In this document: positions 1 to 8,936 of the stretch, in pieces | Numbering within the stretch: position 1 is the stretch's first letter | Layout of the letters: every line of letters starts with the position of its first letter | Assembly (NCBI GenBank): GCA_963735005.1 | Contig: CAVTJA010000007.1 | Location: forward strand, 1-64,000 | Length of the DNA: 64,000 bases | Direction: 5' to 3' | Origin: WTKG01 sp963735005 | GTDB lineage: Bacteria; Actinomycetota; Actinomycetes; Actinomycetales; Demequinaceae | Notes under the pieces: generated by a model | What the model was told of the DNA's origin: nothing | The model's database searches: none | What the model saw: only the letters and a program-made list of their open reading frames with translations | Position numbers and translations under genes: made by a program

Positions 1-1886
1 TCCGTATTGCGACACGAGTACGAAGAAATTCAGAAGGAACTTTTCTGCCGTGCGAACCGACCTCGAGACGGCATTGAAAGTTACGTCTGGCACTCGCGAG
101 GACATTGGGAGCACCGTCTCCCGTGTGTTCACGCACCAACCCGACAACTTTTTTGGCGCTCTGGCACGTATCGGCTATGAAGTCGAACAACAGGAAGAAC
201 GCACCTTTCGCGGACGTTCCGCACGACATTGTGTTCAACGAGCGTTACAAGGCTCGTTCGCTCCGCCGCGCTTCAGGAAGTACTCGCGGAGTACGTGACT
301 CGGCTCAACGAATTGCTCGACGCCTCAACTTTTTTCAGTCGCCAATCCTTCAGCTACTACAACGCCGAGAACGTCAACAAGAGCCTCGATGCCCAAGGCT
401 TCTTTGGCCGCGAAACACACGGTTTGTTCCACGGCGAGGCCATCGCCCGAGAGGTTTCAAATCGCGATGAGCTCGAAGCGCTAATCGCGGAAGAAAAGCA
501 ACTCATCACCGAAGACGCCGCGCTCATGAAGAAATTGGCTGCGGTGGAAAAGGCGCTGAACGCGAACGTCACCACACGCGAATTCTTCAAGTACATTTCT
601 GAGCACGAAGAATTGCTCCCACACTTCAGCAACGTGGATTTGTTCGAGCAAGAGGTGTGGAAGTCGTACCTGAAGGCCAACGAAGCCACGTACCGCGCCG
701 CGCTAGACACTTCAAGAACTCCGAGGCACGCAGGAAGGAGATTGAACTACAAGCCGCAGCCGAACATACCAAGTGGGAAACCGTGATCGATCAGTTCAAT
801 GCGCGCTTTCACGTCCCGTTTAGGCTCAAGGCGAGAAACAAGGAGAAAGTCATCCTTGCTCAAGAGAAGCAGCTCTATCTGGATTTCGTCTTCGACGACG
901 GCGCTGACGCAGCTGACGTTGAGCGCGACGCGCTGTTGGCGGTCCTCAGTACCGGCGAGAAGAAGGCCTTCTACATCCTCAATATCTTGTTTGAAGTCGA
1001 AGTCCGCAGGGACGACGAGCGGAAAGCGCTGTTTGTCATCGACGACCTTGCGGACTCATTCGACTACAAAAACAAGTACGCAATCATCCAGTACCTCAAG
1101 GAAATGGCGGACCAGCCGAACTTTCGCTTAATTCTCCTAACCCACAACTTCGACTTCCTTCGAACCTCGCTGAGTCGCCAAGTGGTGGGCTCTGAGCGTT
1201 GCTTCATGGCCGAGAAGAATGGTGGCATCATTACCCTGCCCTTGGCAGACGCAGTCAATAATCCCTTGTCCAACTTCAAGGCGCATTTCCACGACGACGG
1301 GGCCAAGCGGGTGGCTGCCATTCCGTTCGTGCGCAACATACTCGAGTACACAAAGGGCACCTCGGACCCCGCGTACGGCTCGCTGACTTCACTCCTCCAC
1401 TGGAAGAGCGATTCCAAGTCCATCACGGAGGCAGATCTTGACGCGATCTTCTCGTCAACCTTTGTTGGAGCCAGCGGGAAAGCGTGGGCGACACCCGGCG
1501 AACCGGTAGTCGACCTCATCCTGCACCAGGCCGACGTCGCGTCAACTGCAGCCGACGGCGCGAACTTCGCGAACAAGATCGTGATGTCGATCGCGATCCG
1601 GCTGCTCGCTGAACAACACATGGTCGACGTACTCGCAGACCCCAATTTCTCAAACGGCATCACGTCAAATCAGACTCCGAAACTGCTAAACGAATACAAG
1701 AGTCGCGAATTGGGTGACGCGGCGACGTACGAGACGCTCGACGCGGTCCTCCTCATGACGCCAGAGAACATTCACGTCAACTCGTTCATGTACGAACCAA
1801 TAATTGACATGTCCGACGCCGCTTTGAGAGAGCTCTATTCGAAAGTGAAGGCGCTCCAGACGACAACGACGGCGGCAAAGGGCTAG
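1..1886 (+). pseudogene. ABC/SMC-type AAA ATPase, 5' truncated by window and frameshifted
   Basis: The N-terminal part lies outside the window. From about 715 to the stop one frame is open and carries the second half of an ABC-type ATPase: a signature-like LSTGEKKAFYILN, a Walker B strand LFVIDDLADSFD and a switch histidine in LLTHNFDF. A charged helical segment before this (about 300-700) fits the coiled-coil arm of RecF/SMC-like or RloC/PrrC-like ATPases. After the ATPase there are roughly 240 residues of unrecognised C-terminal domain. The reading frame must change near 45, 205, 260 and 712 to keep sensible protein, so either the gene is dead or these are indel errors. It runs convergent to the GHKL-zincin gene. 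ATPases of this build are common in phage-defence loci, but no effector motif is identified. Confidence 0.6.
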
Positions 1887-2010
1887 CGAACCTCGTACCG
1901 AGGAATGAGACTCACGCGGGGCAATTCGGCGGCCAGCAGCGACGCACACGCGCCGCGCGACTCAAGAGTCATAGTGAACGCCGAACGCGCATGGCTCCGC
2001 GCGCATACGG

Positions 2011-3477
2011 TCATGTCGACTGCGCGCCGAATTCCGCCATCGCTGCATCGACCGCGATACCCATGCGCGTGGTGAGCGCGTCTTCGAATTCAAGAGTTCC
2101 GTCCGCCGAGCCAGAAACGGCATGAGCAAGCTCGTGCAACAACACGCCAATCCACTGCGCTCGGTTCGCCATTTGATCACGGCGAATCACGATCCGCCCG
2201 GCATCACGGTCGCAAAGTCCGACAATCTGGTGCGCTCCGCCATCGGCTAGTCGCATTGTCTCGGAAATCAACACTTCGGTGATCCCGGCGCCAGCGAGGT
2301 CCACCCCTGCGAGCTCAATTACCCGCTGCGTGAGGGCGTAGGTGCCGGCCTCGTCAACGGTCAGGCTAGAAGGATCGACAAAATCGAACGTGAAGTTCTC
2401 GTTCCAGTCCTCGCTGTAGCGCTCCAGGTTCAACATGGGCTTGCCGTCGATGTCGGTCCGGTCATGAAGCGCAGCTGCGATGTCGTCCGGCACAACCACT
2501 ACATCGTGGCCGTCGCCCCTGGCGTAGGCGACGCTGGCCGATCCCGTTTGCCAAGGTGAGACGAAAACAACCTTTCGCAATGACTGCAATACGCGGCATG
2601 CATGAATCGCGACGTCCTTCCACGCGACTTCATCGTGCGCCGCGCCCGTCGTCGATCCTTCGAGATCCTTCACGAGGGGGTCAACGACCTTCGGGCTACG
2701 AGACTCGATAAGAATTGTCTTTATCCGATCGCTGTACGCGGTCCTCCCGACGTTGGATCGCTCACGGTTCAGCGCGCGCTTGAGCGGCGCGTTGAGTTTC
2801 GTAATGTTGTAGCTGAACAGGAAGTCCGGTTCCTCGGCCACGAGGAGGCCCTTCACGTAGATCCGACCTGCGCTTGTTGGCGAGGACTTTGCAAGTACTT
2901 GGCCGCCGGCGGTCGAGTCGAGCAACTCATCACCCGAGAACCGCAAGAAATAGCTCTTGGCAAGGGCGATGTCGCCAGCGGACACCCCGGCGAGGGTGAC
3001 CTCCGTACCGTTCAACCCGGGATCCGACGGCGTGGCCACCAAGCCATGGAGTGTTGAGATGTCCGCGAAACCCGCCTTAGCCCTGGTCTCGGTCGTGATG
3101 TCACCGTGAGCGGATCGCAACGTGACACGGATGTCGTGGCGATCGCAAACTGCGAGAGCATCCTTCAATCCAATGCCAAACTGACCGACGACGTCGGGGT
3201 GGTTCCGCTTCTCTGGATTCTCGTTCTGTGTGAGATGGAGGTACGACAAGCCTCGGCCAAAATCGCGAATGTGCCAGTTGCCTTCCGCGTCCACGGACAC
3301 TACCGGATCGCCCGTACCTGAGAGTGCTTGCTCATCGAGGGCGTTGGCAATGAGCTCGCGAATTGCGAACGCGACCGGCCAATGCTCCAGTACCTGCTCG
3401 ATGTTTAGGTCAAATGGGTGCGCCGTCGTCGCGGCGTCGCGTGTCGCCATCACCTTGTCGTCTGCAACGCTGACCAT
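2011..3477 (-). CDS. GHKL ATPase fused to a C-terminal HELAH zinc-peptidase-like domain
   Basis: A 488-residue protein. The N-terminal 110 residues show a complete Bergerat fold: N-box helix with E41, N45 and D48, the G1 box RDFGRGL at 71-77, and the G2 box GQFGIGLKD at 98-106. This is the Hsp90/MutL/gyrase-B type of ATP site. The C-terminus has HELAH at 448-452 followed by E/D residues (EFED at about 463-466), the layout of a zincin metallopeptidase active site. The middle third is not recognised. Fusion of an ATP-driven clamp-like domain with a peptidase suggests regulated proteolysis; the substrate is unknown. It is the last of three minus-strand genes (5821 to 2011), 101 bases after the PD-(D/E)XK-like gene. 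Both domain calls rest on motifs only. Confidence 0.8.
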   Translation of the reverse strand: MVSVADDKVMATRDAATTAHPFDLNIEQVLEHWPVAFAIRELIANALDEQALSGTGDPVVSVDAEGNWHIRDFGRGLSYLHLTQNENPEKRNHPDVVGQFGIGLKDALAVCDRHDIRVTLRSAHGDITTETRAKAGFADISTLHGLVATPSDPGLNGTEVTLAGVSAGDIALAKSYFLRFSGDELLDSTAGGQVLAKSSPTSAGRIYVKGLLVAEEPDFLFSYNITKLNAPLKRALNRERSNVGRTAYSDRIKTILIESRSPKVVDPLVKDLEGSTTGAAHDEVAWKDVAIHACRVLQSLRKVVFVSPWQTGSASVAYARGDGHDVVVVPDDIAAALHDRTDIDGKPMLNLERYSEDWNENFTFDFVDPSSLTVDEAGTYALTQRVIELAGVDLAGAGITEVLISETMRLADGGAHQIVGLCDRDAGRIVIRRDQMANRAQWIGVLLHELAHAVSGSADGTLEFEDALTTRMGIAVDAAMAEFGAQST

Positions 3478-3578
3478 GCCTCGAATCTATCCCGCAAAAT
3501 GAGCAACCGCGCGTCGGGGTCGCAACAAGATGGGGTCGTTCCGTTCGCGTGCCATCACCGCCGTCGGCCGGTCGAATA

Positions 3579-4916
3579 TTACTCAGAAACGGTGCCGAGC
3601 TCCGGCGACACATCACCTGTATCACCTGCTTCGACCTGCGGTGCCTTGGCGTGATACGGCGCGAGGTGCTGCAGCACCGTTGCGTAGAAGTTCGAGATGG
3701 CGCCGTGAGTGGAGTCGATAAACCCGGGCGACTTCCCACTCTTGCGATTGAGCCCCAGTTCACCGCGCAACGTGAGCACGAACTTCGCCACGTCCCCGGG
3801 CAATTGTTTCGCGACCGTTGACGAGTCTTCGCGCAGTTGCGCCAACGTCGCCGAAACACCGTGGCGAGCATTCTTCGGGTAACAATCGATGACCAGCGAT
3901 CCCGGAGCGTCGGCGAGCTGCCGTGTGAGCCACGTGATGCTTCCCCTTGACTTCTTGTCCTCCGGCGCCTTCAGCTCAGTTGACACCGCCAAGGTGCGCG
4001 CGCGGAGATCCACATGGACGCCCATATCGCCGACAGTCCGCGGCACACGGAGCGCACCACTGAGAGTCCCGGCCTCACATAGCTCCTTGACGAAACTCTT
4101 GCTGCGGAAGGTCGCATCTCCCTTTTCTGCGCCAGTAATCACTTCGCGCACGTCTTCCTTGATTTGCGCGCTGAGCTTCATCGCTGAGTAATTGAGCAGC
4201 TGGTCCCAGCGCCTCGCGATGTCGGCCACGGATTCGTCGCTGCGCTTGAGCGTGCTGTTGCGCGCACCTTCCCTGACGTCAACCCAGAGCGGCCCCATGT
4301 CGTCCATTTCCATGGCGCCGGAGGATTCGTGTTCGAGGTAGCGCAGCAGTTCATCAAGGATCCACGCCTGCTCCTTGTCGTCCATCGTGGAACGATCCCG
4401 AACGCGCGCGGCAACAGTCGCGATACGCGTCCACGAGAAGTGGGCGATCTTCACGACGGAGCCCTTCCGAACCTTGAGGCCGGCTGTCGGGTGAACGCCT
4501 TCGGATGGCGCAATTTCGTTGGAAATCGTGATGACGTAGTCGAACCTCTCGCGCCTTGCGAGTTCGATGTACGCGTTGAGTTGGTCCGCATCCAGGACGT
4601 TGGAGCCTGTCTTGACCTCGACCAAGGCCACGAACGGATTCTGTGAGCCGTAGGTCACTCGGATCAGCCCGTCGGGACGCACGGACTTTCCCAAGTCGTC
4701 CTTGAACGCAGGTTCGATATACGCCTCGGCCGTCGCGCCAGTTGCCCGTGGGGCGCCGAGTGGGTTCAGCAGTTCCATCGAGAGTGGCCGGACGACGCTG
4801 AGCACAGCCAAGAGCGCGGACGTCGCGCGCTGCTCGCGCTCGCTGCCGTGGCCAGTCCCGACGACCGGGATGATGCGCGCACGCTGCCAGTTGTTATCCA
4901 CGAGCGACCTCCACAT
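3579..4916 (-). CDS. PD-(D/E)XK nuclease-like protein (stress/defence associated)
   Basis: A 445-residue protein whose first 130 residues look like a PD-(D/E)XK nuclease fold: an early acidic helix with E26, P81-D82 in the strand RPDGLIRV, E100-V-K102 in VALVEVKTG, and the following helix DQLNAYIELA, which resembles the Q-xxx-Y motif of RecB/Cas4-like nucleases. The remaining 300 residues are helical and unrecognised, so the substrate is unknown. It may cleave DNA, or it may be an inactive binding version. It sits between an unknown gene upstream and the GHKL-zincin gene downstream on the same strand, consistent with a shared operon, though the gaps (185 and 101 bases) leave room for separate promoters. 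Confidence 0.7.
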   Translation of the reverse strand: MWRSLVDNNWQRARIIPVVGTGHGSEREQRATSALLAVLSVVRPLSMELLNPLGAPRATGATAEAYIEPAFKDDLGKSVRPDGLIRVTYGSQNPFVALVEVKTGSNVLDADQLNAYIELARRERFDYVITISNEIAPSEGVHPTAGLKVRKGSVVKIAHFSWTRIATVAARVRDRSTMDDKEQAWILDELLRYLEHESSGAMEMDDMGPLWVDVREGARNSTLKRSDESVADIARRWDQLLNYSAMKLSAQIKEDVREVITGAEKGDATFRSKSFVKELCEAGTLSGALRVPRTVGDMGVHVDLRARTLAVSTELKAPEDKKSRGSITWLTRQLADAPGSLVIDCYPKNARHGVSATLAQLREDSSTVAKQLPGDVAKFVLTLRGELGLNRKSGKSPGFIDSTHGAISNFYATVLQHLAPYHAKAPQVEAGDTGDVSPELGTVSE

Positions 4917-5101
4917 TGAGTAATGCCATGCTAGCCACGGAAGCGGGATCTAGCCTGTTGGCGTCGGGGGCATTCGCGCGCCGCGCGTTTGCGCCTTCGC
5001 CCCGCCGACTGGCATCCGCTGCACAGGTCGTTGACGAGAAGAGGCGTAAGTGCCGTTCGCTGCTCGGGATCAGCGCGGCAGGCGCTACCGGCCCAGAGCA
5101 G

Positions 5102-5821
5102 CTAGTTCAGAGAAGCCGCAATCTGGGGAATCCACTGGTCCGTCGCGATTTGAAAAATCGTGTTTGCCACTACGCCGGCCGCGATTGCGTCAGCGTGCGT
5201 GCGTAGATTCTGCGCCCACTTCGCCTTGGGCTCCTTGGCCGCCACCACGTTCATCATGCCGACGAGATCGACGAGCCGTCTCGCCACAATTAATGGGTCG
5301 CCACCGTTGAGCACCTCACGTACCGACGCCACCGCCCGGAGCAGAACTGCCCCGTACGCGCCGGGAACACCGTCGTCCGCACTGTTGACGAGCGCTTCGA
5401 CCTCATCGCAGAAGGCAGTGACGACCTCGACGTCGAGCTGGATTGCGTCCGTCGCACGCCGATACTGGTCGACTGACGACGCGAGAGACTTGAGCAGAGC
5501 GACCTCTGGCGTAGAAATGATCTTGTGCTTGGCGGTAGAGGCTCCACCCCACGAGACGTCGGTCACCAAGATCGCGTTGACCCACGCTTTCCGCCCCACA
5601 AGCAAGTGATCAGTCGCTACGCCACCGAGGCGAAGCGTGTCGAGGTCTGCTAGACACTCGGCGAGAAGCGACATCGCGTGTTCAATATGCTCTTCAAGTG
5701 AGTCGAAGCCAGCCGCCTTTGCGATGCGCGTGCGAAAGTCCTTCAAATTGGAGTTTGCTTCTGCGCCAGGGGCTGACCACCGGCCAAGGAGCTCAGCGAG
5801 TTCTCGGGCGGCGTTTCTCAT
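5102..5821 (-). CDS. hypothetical helical protein
   Basis: A 239-residue protein that I do not recognise. It is predicted soluble and mostly helical, with no signal peptide, no membrane segment and no obvious catalytic motif. It is the first gene of the minus-strand set that continues with the PD-(D/E)XK-like and GHKL-zincin genes, 185 bases upstream of the former. That position makes a shared role possible but does not prove it. Codon use is slightly less GC-biased than in the genes to the right, like the rest of 1-5.8 kb. Confidence 0.6.
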   Translation of the reverse strand: MRNAARELAELLGRWSAPGAEANSNLKDFRTRIAKAAGFDSLEEHIEHAMSLLAECLADLDTLRLGGVATDHLLVGRKAWVNAILVTDVSWGGASTAKHKIISTPEVALLKSLASSVDQYRRATDAIQLDVEVVTAFCDEVEALVNSADDGVPGAYGAVLLRAVASVREVLNGGDPLIVARRLVDLVGMMNVVAAKEPKAKWAQNLRTHADAIAAGVVANTIFQIATDQWIPQIAASLN

Positions 5822-5937
5822 CTTCGAACGCTACCCAATCTCACCAATTTGCGCGATGTGAAAGTCTCAGGCTCACGTGATTGCACGAGCTCGCCTAAGG
5901 GCTAGTTGCGCAATCGCAACCTGGGGCGCTGGCCGCG

Positions 5938-6052
5938 CCGCCGAGGCATGAGCTTCACCGGAGACAGTTCCGGGGCTGGCGGCCACGAGCGCACGCCCTC
6001 ATACCCACGCACCTGGCCGAACCGGTCGCCCTGATCCCTGGCAGTCGCGGCT
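5938..6052 (-). pseudogene. remnant of a pirin gene 3' end (copy A)
   Basis: On the minus strand this stretch reads DQGDRFGQVRGYEGVRSWPP and onward to LMPRR, closely matching the last residues of the intact pirin tail at 7679-7800 (GDRFGQVPGYEGVRAWLP). Nucleotide similarity to 7686-7796 is high over about 100 bases and then stops abruptly inside what would be the body of the gene. No upstream pirin domain remains. It is a tail-only fragment, left by deletion, recombination or a lost tandem paralog. Confidence 0.7.
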
Positions 6053-6080
6053 CGCCTCCACGACGACGAGCTCGACGGCG

Positions 6081-6581
6081 TCAGGTGGGCTTGACGAGGA
6101 TCGCGACCTCGGTGTCCCACGTGGTGGGGTCGGGGTTGACAGCCGGGTCCCCCAGGAGCACCTCGATGCGGCACGCGAAGGTGTCCCCGGCGTCGGCGTC
6201 CCAGCGATCCCACTCGATGCCGTTCTGCGCCGCCCAATCGATGAGCGCCCCGTTGCCCGCGATGCCCTCGTTGACGTTGCGATACGTGGCAGCTCCGTAC
6301 GTGCCCGCCGGCAGGGTGTCGCACACGAGTCCGTCCTGCGCTTCCACCGGCGCCGCAACGGGAAACCCGACCTCAACCTGGAGCTCGCGCGCCATGTCGA
6401 TCACCCGATACCTCACCAGCGGCGGGCCGTCGGGCGCGATGCCGTGTGCGGCGAGCCAGGCCTCGACCACGCCGATGCCGTCGTCAATCGCGGCGCCAAG
6501 GTTCGCCATCGTGGTCGCGCTTGGCTTGGCCACGTAGTGCACGAGCGGCCGCTCCACGAGCGCCGGAGGGATCACGATCAT
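6081..6581 (-). CDS. GyrI-like / AraC-type effector-binding domain protein
   Basis: A 166-residue single-domain protein of the GyrI-like small-molecule-binding (SRPBCC-like) family, which occurs as the ligand-binding part of AraC/MerR regulators and as free-standing sequestering proteins. The start is ATG at 6581 because GAGGAGG lies eight bases upstream; an in-frame ATG at 6626 has no such site. The pattern of ALVERPLVHYV near the N-terminus, the central DTLPAGTYG and a C-terminal DTEVAILVKP fits the family. There is no DNA-binding domain. Its ligand is unknown. It is flanked on both sides by pirin-tail fragments. Confidence 0.75.
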   Translation of the reverse strand: MIVIPPALVERPLVHYVAKPSATTMANLGAAIDDGIGVVEAWLAAHGIAPDGPPLVRYRVIDMARELQVEVGFPVAAPVEAQDGLVCDTLPAGTYGAATYRNVNEGIAGNGALIDWAAQNGIEWDRWDADAGDTFACRIEVLLGDPAVNPDPTTWDTEVAILVKPT

Positions 6582-6644
6582 GTTGCACGCCTCCTCGACG
6601 GGTCCTGCCAGCACCAGCACGATCAAGCATATTCGTGGGTCACC

Positions 6645-6710
6645 GCCGCCGAGGCATGAGCCTGCACCGGGGGCAGCTCCGGGGCCGGCAGCCGCGCGCG
6701 CACGCTCGTC
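6645..6710 (-). pseudogene. remnant of a pirin gene 3' end (copy B)
   Basis: A short fragment matching the 3' terminus of the pirin gene (7690-7742) and copy A (5938-6000). Similarity ends after CGCGCACGCTC. It is too short to encode anything and is out of frame with any upstream coding sequence. Confidence 0.6.
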
Positions 6711-6849
6711 GAACGGCTTCCGCCAGGCGGGTCACGACGGCGCAATGCTCACCCCCGCTACCCGGTCGTCCACCGAGTCCTCGCACCGTTGACGGCACCC
6801 ACTCGTCATTGCATACTGGAGGAGCGAAGGGCACTAGCCCTGAGAAGTG

Positions 6850-6886
6850 AGCCCGGCAGCCTTCCGGACGGTAGGTCAGCCGGGCT
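6850..6886 (-). terminator. hairpin downstream of the DUF3800-like gene
   Basis: Perfect 8-bp inverted repeat AGCCCGGC/GCCGGGCT with a 21-base loop, 16 bases after the stop of the minus-strand gene at 6902. No clear T-tract follows, so it is a possible rather than a certain terminator. Confidence 0.35.
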
Positions 6887-6901
6887 TCGCGCTGTCCGGG
6901 C

Positions 6902-7438
6902 TCAATCCCGGCCGGCGTCGATCCAGTCCGTCGCGATCCTTCGCGCAGCGGCGCCGCACTCGCCGCCCCGGTTGAGGGACCACGCGACCAGGTCTGCGGC
7001 CCACAGCAGCGGCTCACTTCGCGCCGCGGCGTGCAAGTACTCGAGCCCTGCATCGCGCGAATGCATGACCGCGCGGATCACCCTACGGTCCGCAGCTTCG
7101 GCCTGCGCATCTCGCTCAATCACCCAGCGCGACACGGCATTCCGGGCAACCCAGCGTGCCAGTTCCCGGAGCGCCGCCTCACGTGCAAGGCGGCGGGGTC
7201 GCGTTCTTGGGTGTGCCACCACGACCACGCGTAGCGGCAGCGACATCGAGTCGAGCTCGCGAAGCCGCTTGCGATTGGTTCGCTCACGCTCGCTCTTGGC
7301 GTGATATCTCTCCTGACCTCTGCCGAGCCACGTTCGAACGGCACGTCGAGCGGCCGCGACGTCCCCCGCGCGGACGACGACCGTCGCGAAGAAGAACGCC
7401 GACTCCTTCGATTCGTCCGTGAACGCGTGCATTGCCAT
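6902..7438 (-). CDS. DUF3800-like protein
   Basis: A 178-residue protein starting MAMHAFTDESK. The early D-E pair after a short strand (FTDESK), the next strand AFFFATVVV and the late acidic D in LLWAADLVAWSLN fit DUF3800, an RNase H-fold family often found near mobile or defence genes. Activity is not established for most members. The ATG at 7438 or the one at 7432 is preferred over an upstream in-frame start at 7603, because the family begins at this strand. It is a single gene between pirin remnants and the intact pirin. Confidence 0.6.
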   Translation of the reverse strand: MAMHAFTDESKESAFFFATVVVRAGDVAAARRAVRTWLGRGQERYHAKSERERTNRKRLRELDSMSLPLRVVVVAHPRTRPRRLAREAALRELARWVARNAVSRWVIERDAQAEAADRRVIRAVMHSRDAGLEYLHAAARSEPLLWAADLVAWSLNRGGECGAAARRIATDWIDAGRD

Positions 7439-7678
7439 CAGGTGACCGTAGCCCGGTGGTGCGGCGGGTATCTGTTCTCCACAAGGCGAGCTGTCGCCCG
7501 CCCATTGCGCCCCCAGCCCAGGAACGGGCGCACTACTGCGTTCGCGAAACAACCCACGCTTGATGGCGCAGACGCCATTGACGGGAGGTGCCTCGTGGCG
7601 CACGGCCAGCTCCGGTCCCGCGCGGACCTCGGGCGCGCGGTGCGCCGCGACCGGCGAGGTCTTCGGGCTGGGGTTCTT

Positions 7679-8685
7679 CTAGCGTCCGCGCGGCTTGAGC
7701 CGCACCGGCGGCAGGTCCGGGGCTGGCAGCCAGGCGCGCACGCCCTCATACCCAGGCACCTGGCCGAACCGGTCGCCCTGCGACTGCCAGTCGGCGCGCG
7801 CCTGAACGATGTCCTCGTGGGTGCGGCCCACGAAGTTCCACCACATCACCAGGGCGTCGTCGAACGGGGCGCCGCCCAGGAGCAGCAGGCGGGCCGGGTG
7901 GGCGCCGAGCGCAGCGAGGCGGAGGCGGTCGCGGCCGGGCGGCACGTAGGCCAGCTGGCTCGGCTGGAGCTCGGCGGAGTCCACGCGCACCGCGCCGTCG
8001 TTGTTCGGGCCGGCGCTGTCGAGCAGCACGCCGTGCTCGAACCCCGCATCCACCGGCAGCTCGACCGACGCCCCCGCCTCCAGCACGATCTCCGCGCCAA
8101 GCAGCGGGGAGAACGCGGGCACGTCAGCACGCACGCCCGCGAGCTCCCCGAGGAACACGCGCACCTGCCCCCCGCCCGCAACCTCAGCGCCGCCCAGGTC
8201 CCGTAACTCCACCGGCTCCGCGACAAGGTGCGTGAAAGCGCGAGGCCCCGCCGCATCGTCCCCCGGCAGCGCGACCCACAGCTGCACCCCGTGCAGCGGC
8301 GCGGACCCGTCCACCGACACCTCCGAGTGCGCAATGCCGCGCCCGCTCGTCATCAGGTTCATCTCCCCGGGCCGGATCAGCTGCACGTTGCCCATCGAGT
8401 CGCGATGCTCCACCTCGCCGGCGAACAGCCACGACACGGTCTGCAGCCCCGAGTGCGGATGCGGCGGCACGTCCATGCGCCCAGCCGCCGGCCCGTAGTG
8501 GTCCACGAAGCACCACGCCCCGATCAGCGACCGCTCCCGGCTGCGGCAAGCGTCCGCCGCACCGTCATCGCGCGCGGCCCGCCCAGCGGCACCTCGCGCG
8601 AATCGATCACCTGGACGCCCCGGGACGACGCGGCGGTCGCGGGCGTCAGCGCGGTTTCGGTCGGCGCGGGGTCGGCGTTGCTCAC
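7679..8685 (-). pseudogene. pirin family protein, one frameshift near 8530
   Basis: Pirins are bicupin iron-binding proteins; several bacterial ones act as quercetin dioxygenases or bind metabolic enzymes. The metal-site pattern PHPHSGLQTVS, the following EHRDSMGN and the second GRGIAHSEV are present, then the second cupin and the typical tail. The N-terminus (SNADPAPTET to AAAGSGR) lies in a different frame. One missing base near 8530 restores RSLIGAWCFVDHYG, a standard pirin passage. Taken with GTG at 8685, the repaired protein is about 335 residues. The rest of the gene is clean, so a sequencing indel is likelier than inactivation. Two tail-only fragments of related pirins lie downstream. 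Confidence 0.85.
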
Positions 8686-8812
8686 CGCCTCATTGTCACC
8701 CGAAAGTTCGCACGGATACGCCACCGAGGATCGTCTGGCAAGAAGCTCGCCGATGGTGCGTGCGGAACTGCCGTGCACGGGTTCGCCGCCGGGGCGGCGT
8801 ATGTCGTCCACT

Positions 8813-8847
8813 CTCCATACCACTGTGAATCCCGAAGTGGTATGGAG
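8813..8847. promoter_or_regulatory. 12-bp perfect palindrome upstream of pirin
   Basis: CTCCATACCACT at 8813-8824 and its exact complement AGTGGTATGGAG at 8836-8847, separated by 11 bases. It lies about 130 bases upstream of the pirin start and 90 bases downstream of the TfoX-like gene, both on the minus strand. The AT-richer arms look more like an operator than a GC-rich terminator, and no T-tract follows on the minus strand. Either reading is possible. Confidence 0.5.
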
Positions 8848-8936
8848 GTTGCGACAAGCACATACCGACCCCGGCTACGCGCGCCCCGAAACCGGGCGCC
8901 GCGCAACACGCGTCCCCAAGCGCGGGGCCCCGCGAG

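Larger units (their letters stand above)
6582..6901. other. intergenic stretch with a second pirin-tail fragment and a hairpin
   Basis: No gene is seen in these 320 bases. Positions 6645-6710 repeat the last 55 or so bases of the pirin gene (compare 7690-7742), and share with copy A the flank CCGAGGCATGAG, so copies A and B are closer to each other than to the intact gene. Further right, AGCCCGGC at 6850-6857 can pair with GCCGGGCT at 6879-6886 just beyond the stop of the DUF3800-like gene. Confidence 0.55.

Noticed and set aside
7590..7681. Possible plus-strand gene tail reading AATGEVFGLGFF before a stop
   Set aside because: No family match, no start or upstream domain; too short to support.
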